DNA of 64,000 bases from Phycisphaera sp. (lineage in GTDB: Bacteria > Planctomycetota > Phycisphaerae > Phycisphaerales > Zrk34): NCBI GenBank assembly GCA_016125285.1, contig WGMA01000028.1:147131-211130 (forward strand). The letters run 5' to 3'. The notes under the pieces are model-generated. The model saw only the letters and a program-made list of their open reading frames with translations. It was not told the origin of the DNA and made no database searches. Made by a program: the position numbers and the translations under genes. Below are positions 1-8,157 of this stretch, in pieces. The first letter of the stretch is position 1; every line of letters starts with the position of its first letter.

Positions 1-1
1 G

Positions 2-1162
2 ACGACCGACACGCGCACCGGCGTGGCGTTCAGCGAGCGCTGGATGGCGATGGGGGACCGCAAGCACGGGCAATACATCAAGCCGATCTTCGAGTCGTTC
101 GGCCGGGGCGCGAAGCTCGCCGACGATCCGTACTACAAGGCATGGACGGGGCTGCTCCCGGCCGATCGCATGGGCACGATCTTCGCCCGCACGCCCGACC
201 ACTCGGAGTTTCACGCGATCGGCGCGGTGCGACATGGGCTGAACCTTTCGCTGCACTACGCCGGTCAGACACGCGACGCAACCGCGCTGTTCGCGAAGCT
301 GGGCGACGCGCAGGCGCGCGAGTTCGGGCCGCTGCCGATGTCGACCGTCGCGGCGGTGACGCTGAATCTCTACGACAGCGAGCCGAACCCGGACGTCGCG
401 CGTGCCGCGGACGCGATCCTCGCGCCCAAGACGCTCGCGGGCGACGTCGTGCCGAAGCTCGCGGCCCCGCTCGTGTTGTTCGCCGCGCGCGTGCCCGGCG
501 ACGCGGTCTCCCCCGCGCCGGGCTTCGACGTGCCCGCCGCGGGCCTGGCGATCAAGCTGCGTGACCCGGCCGTCGCCGACGACCTGTCCCGCGTGCTCGA
601 ACACGTGCGGGTCATGGCGAACTTCGCGTTGATGCAGCAGCAGAAGCCGACGATGGAGGTCCGGCTCGGCGAGCACGGGGACACGAAGTACATGATCGTT
701 GATCTGGGCGCGGCGCTGGCCGCGCAGACGGGGCGCCCGGAATTGCGCGGCGTCGCTTCGTTCGCGTACGGACGCGTCGGCGACTGGTTTGTCGTCACGA
801 CACACGATCACCTTTTCCAGGAGTGCCTCGATACCCTCGGCAGCGAGGGGGCGAGGCTGACCGACAGCGAGGCGTTCAAGGCGCTGCCGCTGGTCGACGC
901 GGACCGCCCGGTCGGCGCGGCGTTCGTGCGTGTCGAACCGCTGACCGAGATGTTGGACACGTGGGTCGCGCACCTGCGGAAGATGCAGCCCGAAGCGTTC
1001 GCCGAGGCCGAGCAGCGCACGCCTTCAAGCCCCGGCGCACGCTGGGCCAAGGGCGTGCTGCTGATCGACGGCGTGCTTCATCACTTCAAGTCGTTCACGC
1101 TGCAGACCCACCGCGGCGACGGCGATCAGATGCTCGGCGTCGCGCACTTCGAGCGCAACTGA
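2..1162 (+). CDS. Hypothetical protein, 5-prime truncated by window edge
   Basis: The frame is open from base 2, so the true start probably lies outside the window; a GTG at 23 is the first internal candidate. About 387 codons are visible. The N-terminal part (DDPYYKAW, LLPADRMGTIFAR) resembles the repeated ~LPAD~ blocks of DUF3352-like planctomycete proteins that sum scores over residues, but this is a weak impression. The rest is alpha/beta with no recognisable catalytic motif, no membrane span and no cysteine pattern. The neighbour on the other strand (ending 1219) is convergent. I do not recognise the function. That it is a real coding region is supported by its length and strong third-position GC bias. 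Confidence 0.7.
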   Translation, partial: TTDTRTGVAFSERWMAMGDRKHGQYIKPIFESFGRGAKLADDPYYKAWTGLLPADRMGTIFARTPDHSEFHAIGAVRHGLNLSLHYAGQTRDATALFAKLGDAQAREFGPLPMSTVAAVTLNLYDSEPNPDVARAADAILAPKTLAGDVVPKLAAPLVLFAARVPGDAVSPAPGFDVPAAGLAIKLRDPAVADDLSRVLEHVRVMANFALMQQQKPTMEVRLGEHGDTKYMIVDLGAALAAQTGRPELRGVASFAYGRVGDWFVVTTHDHLFQECLDTLGSEGARLTDSEAFKALPLVDADRPVGAAFVRVEPLTEMLDTWVAHLRKMQPEAFAEAEQRTPSSPGARWAKGVLLIDGVLHHFKSFTLQTHRGDGDQMLGVAHFERN

Positions 1163-1218
1163 CCGCCGCGCGACCGGCGCCGCCGCGACCCGACAAGCCC
1201 CTGCATGTCCATGGAAAC

Positions 1219-3117
1219 TCAGCCCCCGCCGCCGCCCATGGCCGCGAGCGTGTGCTTCAGTTCGGCCAGCGAAAGCAGCGCCATCGATGTGGTGTACAGC
1301 GGCTGGCGGTTGTCCCACAGGCTCACGCGCACGCCGCCGATCGCCTCGGCGGGGTTCCGCACGTAGAACGCGCCGCTCGGCTGCATCGTCAGCTGCTTGA
1401 TGAAGCGCGCCGCCATGCCCGCGTTGACGATCCAGCGGATGCGGTCGTTCTCGGCCATCGCGTTGGCGTGTCGCAGCACGACGGACTGGCCGGCGAGCGT
1501 CACGGCGCTCTGCCACGTGGGTTCTTCGAACAGACCGTTGGTCGTCAGGTAGCCGCCCACGGCGTCGGGCTGAGCGCCTTCGAGCGGCTGGACCTGGTTC
1601 TTCCACATGCGTTCGCCCCAGCCGATCAGGAACTCGATGCGCTCGGCGCGGTTTTGGCCGAGCCGCTCGAGGTCGGTCTCCGCGTAGCTCAGCCACGGCA
1701 TCAGGTGGTCGACCGTGCTGTCGAGCGACTGCTCCTTGCCGAGCTTCTCGACACGCTTCCACAGCGAGTCGAGGGCCGCCACGGCCTGTCGCGCCGCCGC
1801 CGGTTCGCGCGTCTGGTCGAACAGCCTGGCCAGCGCCGCGGCCCCGAGGGCCTGGTCGATCGGCGTCGCCTCGCGTGCGCCCTTGACGTTGTTGTCCGCG
1901 AACCAGCCGGTCTCCTCGTTGAACATACCGCTCAACGCGGTGCCGAGCCGCAGGCGGTCGTTCTTCAGGTCGCCGGTGTTGGGCGTCTCCATCAGCGACA
2001 GCAGCAGCAGGGCGGTCATCTTCAGGTCGGCGACGGCGGGTCCCTTGATGATGGCGGCGCCGTCGTCGGCCTTGAGGATCTGCGCGTCGAGCAACGCCTT
2101 GACCGCCTTGCGCGCCGCGTCCTGGGCCAGCGTCCGCTGCTCGAGGTCGAGTCGGCTCAGCCGCGCCGTCCGCGCCAGCGCGAACGCCGCGACCGCCATC
2201 TCCGGCGCCGCGGAGATGGCCGGCTCGTATATGTCCGACGTCGGTTGATATGTCCCGGCGAACAGGCCGTCCTGCCGCTGGCGGTGGATCAGGTGGCCGG
2301 ACAGCTGAACGAGCAGCGCGTCGAGCGGCTTGTCCATAATCGGCTGGGTGGGCAGCAGCTCGTTGCCGCGGTGCAGGAACACCGGCTCGGCGTCGAGCGC
2401 GGGGCGGACGATGTGGATCACGTCGCAGCGGTACAGCTCGGGCCCGTCCTGCTGGCCGACCTCCTGCAGCTTGTCGAGCGGGTAGTGCAGCTCGCCGAGC
2501 AGGCGGTTGATCTGACTGAGCAGGTTGGCGTTGGTGGAGATGTTGTTGCTCGGCAGCGACCACGCCCACTCGGTCGCGCGGCGCATCGACAGGCCGTCGG
2601 CGTCGAGCGTGATCAGGCTCGGCAGGTCGCGCAGGTTCTTGGCGCGGACCTGCTTGAGATTCACCGCGAACTGCACGTCGAGCAGCAGCTTCTCACGCTC
2701 CTCGACCAGCGCGTTGGGCGCCTTCAGCGTCACCGCCGCCGCCTTGATCGCCTCGCGCGTCGCCTGCTGCAGCAGCGGCATCAGGTCGACGCGCTTGGGT
2801 TTGCCGGGTTTGCCGTTGTCGTCGAGCGCCGCCGGGTCCGCGACCGCCGCGGTCGCCTGACCGAGCGTCGGGCCACCCTTGCGGATCGTCACGTGCACCG
2901 CGGCGAGTCCCTCGATCTCGATCGGCAGCACGAACTCCGCGACGCGCAGCTGACGCATCCAGCCCTCGGCCAGGTCGTACGCCTGCCGTGCGGCCACGCG
3001 GTTGGACGCCGCGACGTCCTGCGCGCTTGCCGCCGGCCCGCCTGCGCACACAAGGAGCGCAGCGAGCATCAGCGTGGAAATGGCTTGGCGTACGGTGGGG
3101 CGATCGGTCGTCATCAT
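1219..3117 (-). CDS. Secreted alpha-helical protein of unknown function
   Basis: 632 residues. The longer open frame running up to 4050 is antisense to leuA and was rejected. The start at 3117 is followed by an N-terminal Sec-type signal (hydrophobic STLMLAALLVCAGG, then ASA-Q). The body is rich in helical hairpins with repeated small-residue/aromatic patterns, as in alpha/alpha-toroid (six-hairpin) folds; a stretch near residues 60-75 (AAVHVTIRKGGPTLG) faintly recalls AMMECR1-type proteins. The C-terminus ends in a run of glycines. The start codon lies 6 bases after a GATGAT box with TTGCCC 17 bases further upstream, so the mRNA may be leaderless. Function unknown; export is inferred from the signal peptide. 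Confidence 0.72.
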   Translation of the reverse strand: MMTTDRPTVRQAISTLMLAALLVCAGGPAASAQDVAASNRVAARQAYDLAEGWMRQLRVAEFVLPIEIEGLAAVHVTIRKGGPTLGQATAAVADPAALDDNGKPGKPKRVDLMPLLQQATREAIKAAAVTLKAPNALVEEREKLLLDVQFAVNLKQVRAKNLRDLPSLITLDADGLSMRRATEWAWSLPSNNISTNANLLSQINRLLGELHYPLDKLQEVGQQDGPELYRCDVIHIVRPALDAEPVFLHRGNELLPTQPIMDKPLDALLVQLSGHLIHRQRQDGLFAGTYQPTSDIYEPAISAAPEMAVAAFALARTARLSRLDLEQRTLAQDAARKAVKALLDAQILKADDGAAIIKGPAVADLKMTALLLLSLMETPNTGDLKNDRLRLGTALSGMFNEETGWFADNNVKGAREATPIDQALGAAALARLFDQTREPAAARQAVAALDSLWKRVEKLGKEQSLDSTVDHLMPWLSYAETDLERLGQNRAERIEFLIGWGERMWKNQVQPLEGAQPDAVGGYLTTNGLFEEPTWQSAVTLAGQSVVLRHANAMAENDRIRWIVNAGMAARFIKQLTMQPSGAFYVRNPAEAIGGVRVSLWDNRQPLYTTSMALLSLAELKHTLAAMGGGGG

Positions 3118-3123
3118 CCCCGC

Positions 3124-3152
3124 ATCATCCCTGCTCGGCGCGGCCCGGGCAA
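3124..3152 (-). promoter_or_regulatory. Promoter of the 1219-3117 gene, leaderless type
   Basis: On the minus strand TTGCCC (3147-3152) is separated by 17 bases from GATGAT (3124-3129), and the ATG at 3117 begins only 6 bases later. The geometry fits a sigma-70-like promoter with transcription starting at or next to the start codon. The box sequences are only moderate matches. Confidence 0.45.
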
Positions 3153-3173
3153 GTGAGACGCCCGATACGCCCG

Positions 3174-4730
3174 TCACGGATGCGCGGTCGACGCCGCCTC
3201 GGCCGTGCGATAGTCCAGCGAACGCAGCCGGTTGATCGCCGCGAGGTACGCCAGCGCCGACGCCTCGATGACGTCGGTGCTCACGCCGCGCCCGCGCACG
3301 CGGGTGTCGTGATGACGCAGCTCCACGCGGACCTCGCCCATCGCGTCCTTGCCGCCGGTGACCGCGCGGATCTGGTAGTCCGTCAGCTCCGCGGTCACGC
3401 CGGTGATGCGCTGGATCGCCGAGTAGATCGCGTCGATCGGGCCGTCGCCGGTCGACGCGTCCGTGCGCGTCTCGCCCGACGAGTCGGTGATGGTGACGGT
3501 TGCCGTGGCGATCGGGTGCGTGCCGCCGTTGACCTGCAGGTAGGCCAGCGACCACAGGTCCGTGCGCGACGCGCTGTCGAGGTCCGACTCCAGCAACGCC
3601 TCGATGTCCTCGTCGTACACGTTCTTCTTGCGGTCGGCCAACGCCTTGAACTTCGTGAACAGGCGATCGACCGCCGCGTCGTCGACGCTGTAGCCCAGCT
3701 CCTCGATGCGGGCGCGGAACGCGTGTCGGCCGGAGTGCTTGCCCAGCACGAGCTTGCTCTCGGGGATGCCCACGTCGCGCGGGTCCATGATCTCGTACGT
3801 CGTGCGCTCCTTGAGGATGCCGTCCTGGTGGATGCCCGCCTCGTGCGCGAACGCGTTCTCGCCGATGATCGCCTTGTTCCGCTGCACGTCCAGCCCGGTC
3901 AGCTTCGAGACCATCCGGCTCGTGCGGTAGATCTCCTTCGTCTTGATCTTCGTCGTGAGGTCGTAGTAGTCGCCGCGCGTGTTCATCGCCATCACGACCT
4001 CCTCGAGCGACGCGTTGCCCGCGCGCTCGCCGATGCCGTTGATCGTGCACTCGATCTGCCGCGCGCCGTTCATCGCCGCCGCGAGGCTGTTCGCCACCGC
4101 CAGGCCCAAATCGTTGTGGCAGTGCGCCGAGAGGATGATGCCCTTCGCGTCGATCACCGGCAGCTGTTCACGCAGATAGGAGAAGATGCGGCCGTACTCC
4201 TCGGGTGTGGCGTAACCGACGGTGTCGGGCAGGTTGATCGTCGTGGCGCCCGCGTCGATCGCGGCGCCGGTGATCTCGACGAGGTGGTTCAGCTCCGTGC
4301 GCGACGCGTCCTCCGGGCTGAACTCCACGTCGTCCACAAACCCGCGCGCCCGCTCGATGTGATCGACGCTGATCTTCACGATCTCGTCGAACGCTTTCTT
4401 GAACTTGTGCTCGAGGTGGATCTTGCTGGTGGCGCAGAACACGTGGATGCGCCCGTGCGCCGCGTTCTTCACGGCCTCACCCGCGCGGTCCACGTCGGCC
4501 GCGACGCAGCGGCTCAACCCGCACACCGTCGCCCGGCCCAGCTCGCCGGCGATCGTCTTCACCGCCTCGAAGTCGTCGTTCGACGTGATCGGGAAACCCG
4601 CCTCGATGATGTCGACGCCCAGCGTCTCGAGCTGACGAGCGATCTCGATCTTCTCGGCGCGGTTCAAGCTCGCGCCGGGGGACTGCTCGCCGTCACGCAA
4701 CGTCGTGTCAAAAATCCTGACCGTATCCAT
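3174..4730 (-). CDS. leuA: 2-isopropylmalate synthase
   Basis: 518 residues, the usual length for bacterial LeuA. It condenses acetyl-CoA with 2-oxoisovalerate, the first committed step of leucine synthesis, in the cytoplasm. The N-terminal TIM barrel carries DTTLRDGEQ at residues 8-16, the metal-binding HCHND at 203-207 and NGIGERAGN at 231-239. The C-terminal part from about residue 390 looks like the LeuA allosteric dimer domain (STGDGPIDAIY, then AVTGGKDAMGEV), which binds leucine in the family. No other leu genes lie nearby. A leader peptide and attenuator directly upstream (4812-4997) show that expression is tied to leucyl-tRNA supply. No truncation or odd residues were seen. Confidence 0.96.
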   Translation of the reverse strand: MDTVRIFDTTLRDGEQSPGASLNRAEKIEIARQLETLGVDIIEAGFPITSNDDFEAVKTIAGELGRATVCGLSRCVAADVDRAGEAVKNAAHGRIHVFCATSKIHLEHKFKKAFDEIVKISVDHIERARGFVDDVEFSPEDASRTELNHLVEITGAAIDAGATTINLPDTVGYATPEEYGRIFSYLREQLPVIDAKGIILSAHCHNDLGLAVANSLAAAMNGARQIECTINGIGERAGNASLEEVVMAMNTRGDYYDLTTKIKTKEIYRTSRMVSKLTGLDVQRNKAIIGENAFAHEAGIHQDGILKERTTYEIMDPRDVGIPESKLVLGKHSGRHAFRARIEELGYSVDDAAVDRLFTKFKALADRKKNVYDEDIEALLESDLDSASRTDLWSLAYLQVNGGTHPIATATVTITDSSGETRTDASTGDGPIDAIYSAIQRITGVTAELTDYQIRAVTGGKDAMGEVRVELRHHDTRVRGRGVSTDVIEASALAYLAAINRLRSLDYRTAEAASTAHP

Positions 4731-4811
4731 CGGAATGCTCCGTCTCTGTCAAATTCGAGCGTTTCGCTCGTGTGTGTATTCGTATCGTCTTGACGCGTAG
4801 CCTGGTCCAAC

Positions 4812-4844
4812 AAAAAAGCCCCGTCCGCTTCAGGCAGACAGGGC
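4812..4844 (-). terminator. leuA attenuator terminator
   Basis: On the minus strand GCCCTGTCTGC (4834-4844) pairs along 11 positions, including G-T wobbles, with GCGGACGGGGC (4818-4828) around a 5-base loop, followed by six T (4817-4812). It lies between the leader peptide stop and leuA. Its downstream arm contains GAAGCGGAC, which is exactly complementary to GTCCGCTTC at the end of the leader ORF, giving a mutually exclusive antiterminator. Confidence 0.85.
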
Positions 4845-4885
4845 AGGTTGGTCCGTTGATTCCGTGTGGCTAGACCGATCGCTCC

Positions 4886-4960
4886 CTATCCGCCCGAAGC
4901 GGACAGCAGTAGGACGAGGCTCAGGAGCAGGCCGTCGTTCTGGTAAGCGTTGCGATCCAT
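4886..4960 (-). CDS. leuL: Leucine-rich leader peptide of leuA attenuator
   Basis: A 24-codon ORF, ATG at 4960 and TAG ending at 4886, reading MDRNAYQNDG then LLLSLVLLL then SASGG. Seven of nine consecutive residues are leucine, the mark of a leucine attenuator leader. The ORF ends in codons TCC GCT TCG, which form the antiterminator arm that can pair with the downstream arm of the terminator at 4818-4828. A ribosome stalled on the Leu codons would leave that arm free; one that reaches the stop would cover it. The start lies 8 bases after a -10 box, so the peptide is probably read from a leaderless or almost leaderless transcript. It has no close Shine-Dalgarno sequence. Confidence 0.85.
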   Translation of the reverse strand: MDRNAYQNDGLLLSLVLLLSASGG

Positions 4961-4968
4961 GACGCGAA

Positions 4969-4997
4969 AGTCTAGCAGGGCGGGCCCCGGCGGACAA
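4969..4997 (-). promoter_or_regulatory. Promoter of leuL-leuA
   Basis: TTGTCC (4992-4997), a 17-base spacer, then TAGACT (4969-4974) on the minus strand. It begins 8 bases beyond the stop of the PAS gene, which is why leuA appears to have its own promoter and not to belong to the upstream operon. Confidence 0.6.
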
Positions 4998-5004
4998 GCG
5001 CCGA

Positions 5005-6303
5005 TCAGTCGTTCGGCGCGCTCTCCCAGAACACGCCGTGGACGCCGGTGACGTTGCCCGCGTCGTCGAACACCGGGCTCTTGAGCACGCGGACCTCGCG
5101 CCGCTCGCCGGTGGGGGTGTAGTTTTCCTCGACGATGTCGAGCGTTTCGTGCGATTCGATGACGTGCCGATCATCCGTGCGGTACTTGCGGGCCGCCTCG
5201 TACGGGAACAGGTCCTCGTCGTTCAGGCCGACGATCTCTTCGGCGGGGCGGTTGACGCGCCGCGCGAACGCCTCATTGACGAACGTGAAGCGGCCGTTGG
5301 CGTTCTTGCGGAACGCCGGGACGGGCATCGCCTCGATGAGCTTGCCGTAGATCGCCTCGACGGACTGCTCGGCGGCGTGGCGCTTCGTGGCCTGGTCGAC
5401 CAGGTCGTCGTTCATCAGGCGGACCTCGGCGTAGGTGCGGCTGTGGTCGAGCAGCAGGCCGCCGAGGCGTGAGAGGTACGCCACGAGCACCAGCACGTGG
5501 GCGAGGAAGAACGAGCGGTCGAACGCCGCGCCGGAGCCGAACGCCATGTGCGCGTGTGCCGCGAACGCGGGGATCGCCGCGAGCCAGATCGCCAGCGCGA
5601 ACTGCGTGCGGATCTGCCGGTACAGCGCCGGGAACACCGCCACGCCGCCGATGAAGTACACGGCCAGCGGCAGCAGGTCCCACGGCCGATGCAGCCACGT
5701 GCTGTCATGGACGGCGCTGGTGACCGCCGGGCTCGTGCCAACGAACCGCGCCACCGAGTAGCCGACGACGAACACGACCGGGCCGATGATGTTGATCAGC
5801 GTCATGTCCGAGTCGTGCGGGTCCTGCCCACGGCGGCGGACGATCAGCGCCGCGCCGCTCACGAGGATAAACCCGCTGCACGCCCGACAGACGGCCCAGA
5901 CGAACGCGATCACGTTGGCTTTCGCGGCGGCGCCTTCGACGTTCGCCACCAGCGCGTCGCTGAGCATGTAGTAGTACACGTCGATCGCCGCGGCCCAGCA
6001 GACGGCCACGCCGATCACCGGCGCGGCGACGTGCACCTTCATCCGCACCTGCTCCCACGACGCGACCGCCGTGAACGCCGCGGTGAAGACCATGCCCGCC
6101 GCGAGCAGCGTGAGGATGAAGCTGTCGCCGAGCCGCTCGTACAGGAACGACGAACCGAGCGCCGACACGTCGGGCATGCCGAACGCGACAAACGCCAGCT
6201 CGATCAGCACCGCGGCGCCGATCACGCCGGTGATCAGCGCCTTGGGTTCCCACGTGACGGGCAGTCGTTGGAGGGTGACGTCGGGGTGGATGGTTGTGCT
6301 CAT
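5005..6303 (-). CDS. Multi-pass membrane protein with C-terminal PAS domain
   Basis: 432 residues. Residues 1 to about 270 hold some seven hydrophobic spans (for example ALITGVIGAAVLIELAFVAF and FILTLLAAGMVFTAAF), resembling MASE-type membrane sensors. A short linker with coiled-coil character (about 285-310) leads into a PAS fold of the PAS_4 kind at about 310-425 (GKLIEAMPVPAFRKN, FVNEAFARR, GLNDEDLFPYEAA, HGVFWE). The protein stops right after the PAS domain: there is no histidine kinase, GGDEF or EAL output module. It lies 48 bases downstream of a pseudopilin gene on the same strand and may be co-transcribed. The ligand is unknown. It could work as a partner sensor for a kinase elsewhere. 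Confidence 0.8.
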   Translation of the reverse strand: MSTTIHPDVTLQRLPVTWEPKALITGVIGAAVLIELAFVAFGMPDVSALGSSFLYERLGDSFILTLLAAGMVFTAAFTAVASWEQVRMKVHVAAPVIGVAVCWAAAIDVYYYMLSDALVANVEGAAAKANVIAFVWAVCRACSGFILVSGAALIVRRRGQDPHDSDMTLINIIGPVVFVVGYSVARFVGTSPAVTSAVHDSTWLHRPWDLLPLAVYFIGGVAVFPALYRQIRTQFALAIWLAAIPAFAAHAHMAFGSGAAFDRSFFLAHVLVLVAYLSRLGGLLLDHSRTYAEVRLMNDDLVDQATKRHAAEQSVEAIYGKLIEAMPVPAFRKNANGRFTFVNEAFARRVNRPAEEIVGLNDEDLFPYEAARKYRTDDRHVIESHETLDIVEENYTPTGERREVRVLKSPVFDDAGNVTGVHGVFWESAPND

Positions 6304-6351
6304 GGTTGTTTTCCGATCCGGGAAATCGTCGCGGTCGAGCCGCGCGCCCTG

Positions 6352-7197
6352 TCACTTGTTCTTGCCGTTGCCGTTGCCATTACCGTTGCCGTTCCCGTTG
6401 CCATTACCGCCATTGCCGGGGTCCGTCGGGCCGTCGATGCCGTAGGGGTAGATGAACATCCACGGGTACGCATCGGGGTAGGCCGCGACGTGCCAGTCGG
6501 CAAACAGCACGTTGCCCAAGCCGTCGTTCAGCTCGTGGCGTGGCAGGAACTGCGCCGCACCGAATTCGTATGGCGTGAATCCCTCGTCGCCGGGCTTGCC
6601 GCTGCCCGGGCACGGGCCGAGGAAGTCGCCGTGTGCGAGGTGGGCGCGAACGGCCGGAGCGCCGATGCTCAGCGTGTGGGCTGCGCCCGGATTGCCCGGC
6701 GGGATGTGGCAGATCTTCACCTTCTTTTCCTTCTTCGGATTCTTGCGGTCGTCGTCGCCTTCATCGAAGCTGCCGACGACGCCGTCAAAGGCAACCGAGC
6801 GGTACATCGGCGACTTGACGCGTGGATAGGAAACGCCAAAGACCGCATACTCGATGTTGAACGCGTAGCTGATCGGAATCGCCTTCTCGCCGCCGACCAT
6901 CTCGGGGTCTGCGTAGTACGGCGAGGCGTCCTTGGGACAGAGCAGCGTGTCGGCAGGATACGTCTCCGCCGTGTTCGCGAGCGTCGGGAAGCTTACGCCG
7001 TGATCCACGAGATAGTCTTCGGTTGCGATGCCGACCTGACGCAACCTTGTGGCGCACACCGCCATCTTGGTGTATTCGCGAGCACGTGCGCCGAGCGGCG
7101 CGAGGATGGACATCAGGATGAGGATGATCGCAATCACGATCAGCATCTCCGTGAAGGTGAATCCATTCCTGCTGGTTGTGTGGTTTGCCGTTTTCAT
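6352..7197 (-). CDS. Type II secretion/pilin-like pseudopilin with Gly-Asn tail
   Basis: 281 residues. The N-terminus is a type IV prepilin signal: basic leader, cleavage after Gly12, Phe13 at +1, Glu17 at +5, then a hydrophobic helix (MLIVIAIILILMSIL). The body has the planctomycete H-X9-DG-like features of this class (LLCPKDASPYYADPEM, NIEYAVFGV, NVLFADWHVAAYPDA). The C-terminus is an unusual tandem GN repeat of about nine units ending in GKNK, encoded by a 6-base repeat on the DNA that may be prone to slippage. The gene is followed 48 bases later by the PAS membrane protein and preceded by a paralogue. AAGG lies about 9 bases before the ATG. It probably forms part of a pseudopilus or surface fibre; the exact system cannot be named. 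Confidence 0.85.
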   Translation of the reverse strand: MKTANHTTSRNGFTFTEMLIVIAIILILMSILAPLGARAREYTKMAVCATRLRQVGIATEDYLVDHGVSFPTLANTAETYPADTLLCPKDASPYYADPEMVGGEKAIPISYAFNIEYAVFGVSYPRVKSPMYRSVAFDGVVGSFDEGDDDRKNPKKEKKVKICHIPPGNPGAAHTLSIGAPAVRAHLAHGDFLGPCPGSGKPGDEGFTPYEFGAAQFLPRHELNDGLGNVLFADWHVAAYPDAYPWMFIYPYGIDGPTDPGNGGNGNGNGNGNGNGNGKNK

Positions 7198-7249
7198 CTC
7201 ACGCCTTCGATTCTCCCGGGGATCGGGCGCGCGACGTATCGTCGTCGCG

Positions 7250-7987
7250 CTATTCGCGGTCGCGGCCTTCAGGGAACACGAACATCGACGGCCGCAACGC
7301 TTCGTGTGACTCGACGTGCCAGTCGGCGTAGAGCACGTTGCCCACGCCGCCCTTCAGATCGTGCCGCGGCGTGAACACGCTGTCGCCGATGTCGAACGGC
7401 TTGAACGCGCCGTCGCCCGGCTGACACCGTCCGAGGTAGCCGCCCTCGGCGAGGTAACCCATCACCTCCGACGCGCCGACCGTGAGTGTCTGTGAACCGT
7501 CCGGATTGCCCGCCGGCACGCGGCAGACCGTGACATTCGCCCCCTCGCCGCCGCCGGGCGCGCTGATCAACGCGTCGTAGGCGACCGCTCGCTTCCCGCC
7601 GGGCACGGCCTGCCCGTAGCGCAGTTCGTACGCCGGGTATTCGGCGTTGAACCCATAGCTGATCGGGCGCGGCGACTTGGCGCCGGTGATCGCGGCGCCG
7701 AGCTTGTACGGGTCCTTGTCGCTCGGGCACAGCAGATCGTCGGGGCTGAACGTCCCGACGATCGCGCCCACCGTGGGGAACCGCCGCTGGTTGTCGACCA
7801 TGTAGCCCTCGATGTCGAGGCCGACGCGGCGCAAATTCGTGCCGCACGCGGCCAAGTCGCTCATCTCGTGCGCCCGGTTCGCCCACGGCATGAAGATCGA
7901 CAGCAGGATAAGGATGACCGCCATGACGATCACGAGTTCTGTGATGGTAAAGCCAGCACGTGTGTTCAGGGGGAGCGAGGCTTTCAT
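7250..7987 (-). CDS. Pseudopilin, paralogue of the 6352-7197 protein
   Basis: 245 residues from the ATG at 7987, chosen because it gives the canonical prepilin leader: cleavage after Gly12, Phe13 and Glu17 (+5), then LVIVMAVILILLSIF. GAGAGG stands 6-7 bases upstream as Shine-Dalgarno. A longer frame to 8077 adds 30 basic residues that do not fit. The body aligns by eye with the next gene downstream (LLCPSDKDPYKLG, GNVLYADWHVESHEAL), so the two arose by tandem duplication. It lacks the Gly-Asn tail. The 52-base gap suggests one transcript for both pseudopilins and perhaps the PAS protein. Confidence 0.85.
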   Translation of the reverse strand: MKASLPLNTRAGFTITELVIVMAVILILLSIFMPWANRAHEMSDLAACGTNLRRVGLDIEGYMVDNQRRFPTVGAIVGTFSPDDLLCPSDKDPYKLGAAITGAKSPRPISYGFNAEYPAYELRYGQAVPGGKRAVAYDALISAPGGGEGANVTVCRVPAGNPDGSQTLTVGASEVMGYLAEGGYLGRCQPGDGAFKPFDIGDSVFTPRHDLKGGVGNVLYADWHVESHEALRPSMFVFPEGRDRE

Positions 7988-8145
7988 GATGCGCCTCTCG
8001 ATCTCTCGACGGGACCGACCGGGCCCGTCGCTCGTTCTTTCCACCTTCAATATCGTGTCGTGGCGTCGCCGCCTCAATCAGGCTATCCCTGACGCTTGGA
8101 CCTGGGCCTCGGTGATACACCGATCCCGTATCGGTGCCGACGTGC

Positions 8146-8151
8146 TAAGCT
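8146..8151 (+). promoter_or_regulatory. Extended -10 box next to PfkB start
   Basis: TGCTAAGCT is an extended -10 box (TG-N-TAAGCT) that ends 6 bases before the ATG at 8158. No good -35 is visible. It fits the leaderless pattern seen at many genes here. Confidence 0.4.
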
Positions 8152-8157
8152 GAAGGT

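Noticed and set aside
1219..4050. A 943-codon minus-strand frame that covers both the unknown secreted gene and most of leuA
   Set aside because: The upstream third is out of frame with leuA and antisense-like low-complexity; a signal peptide and promoter mark the true start at 3117.
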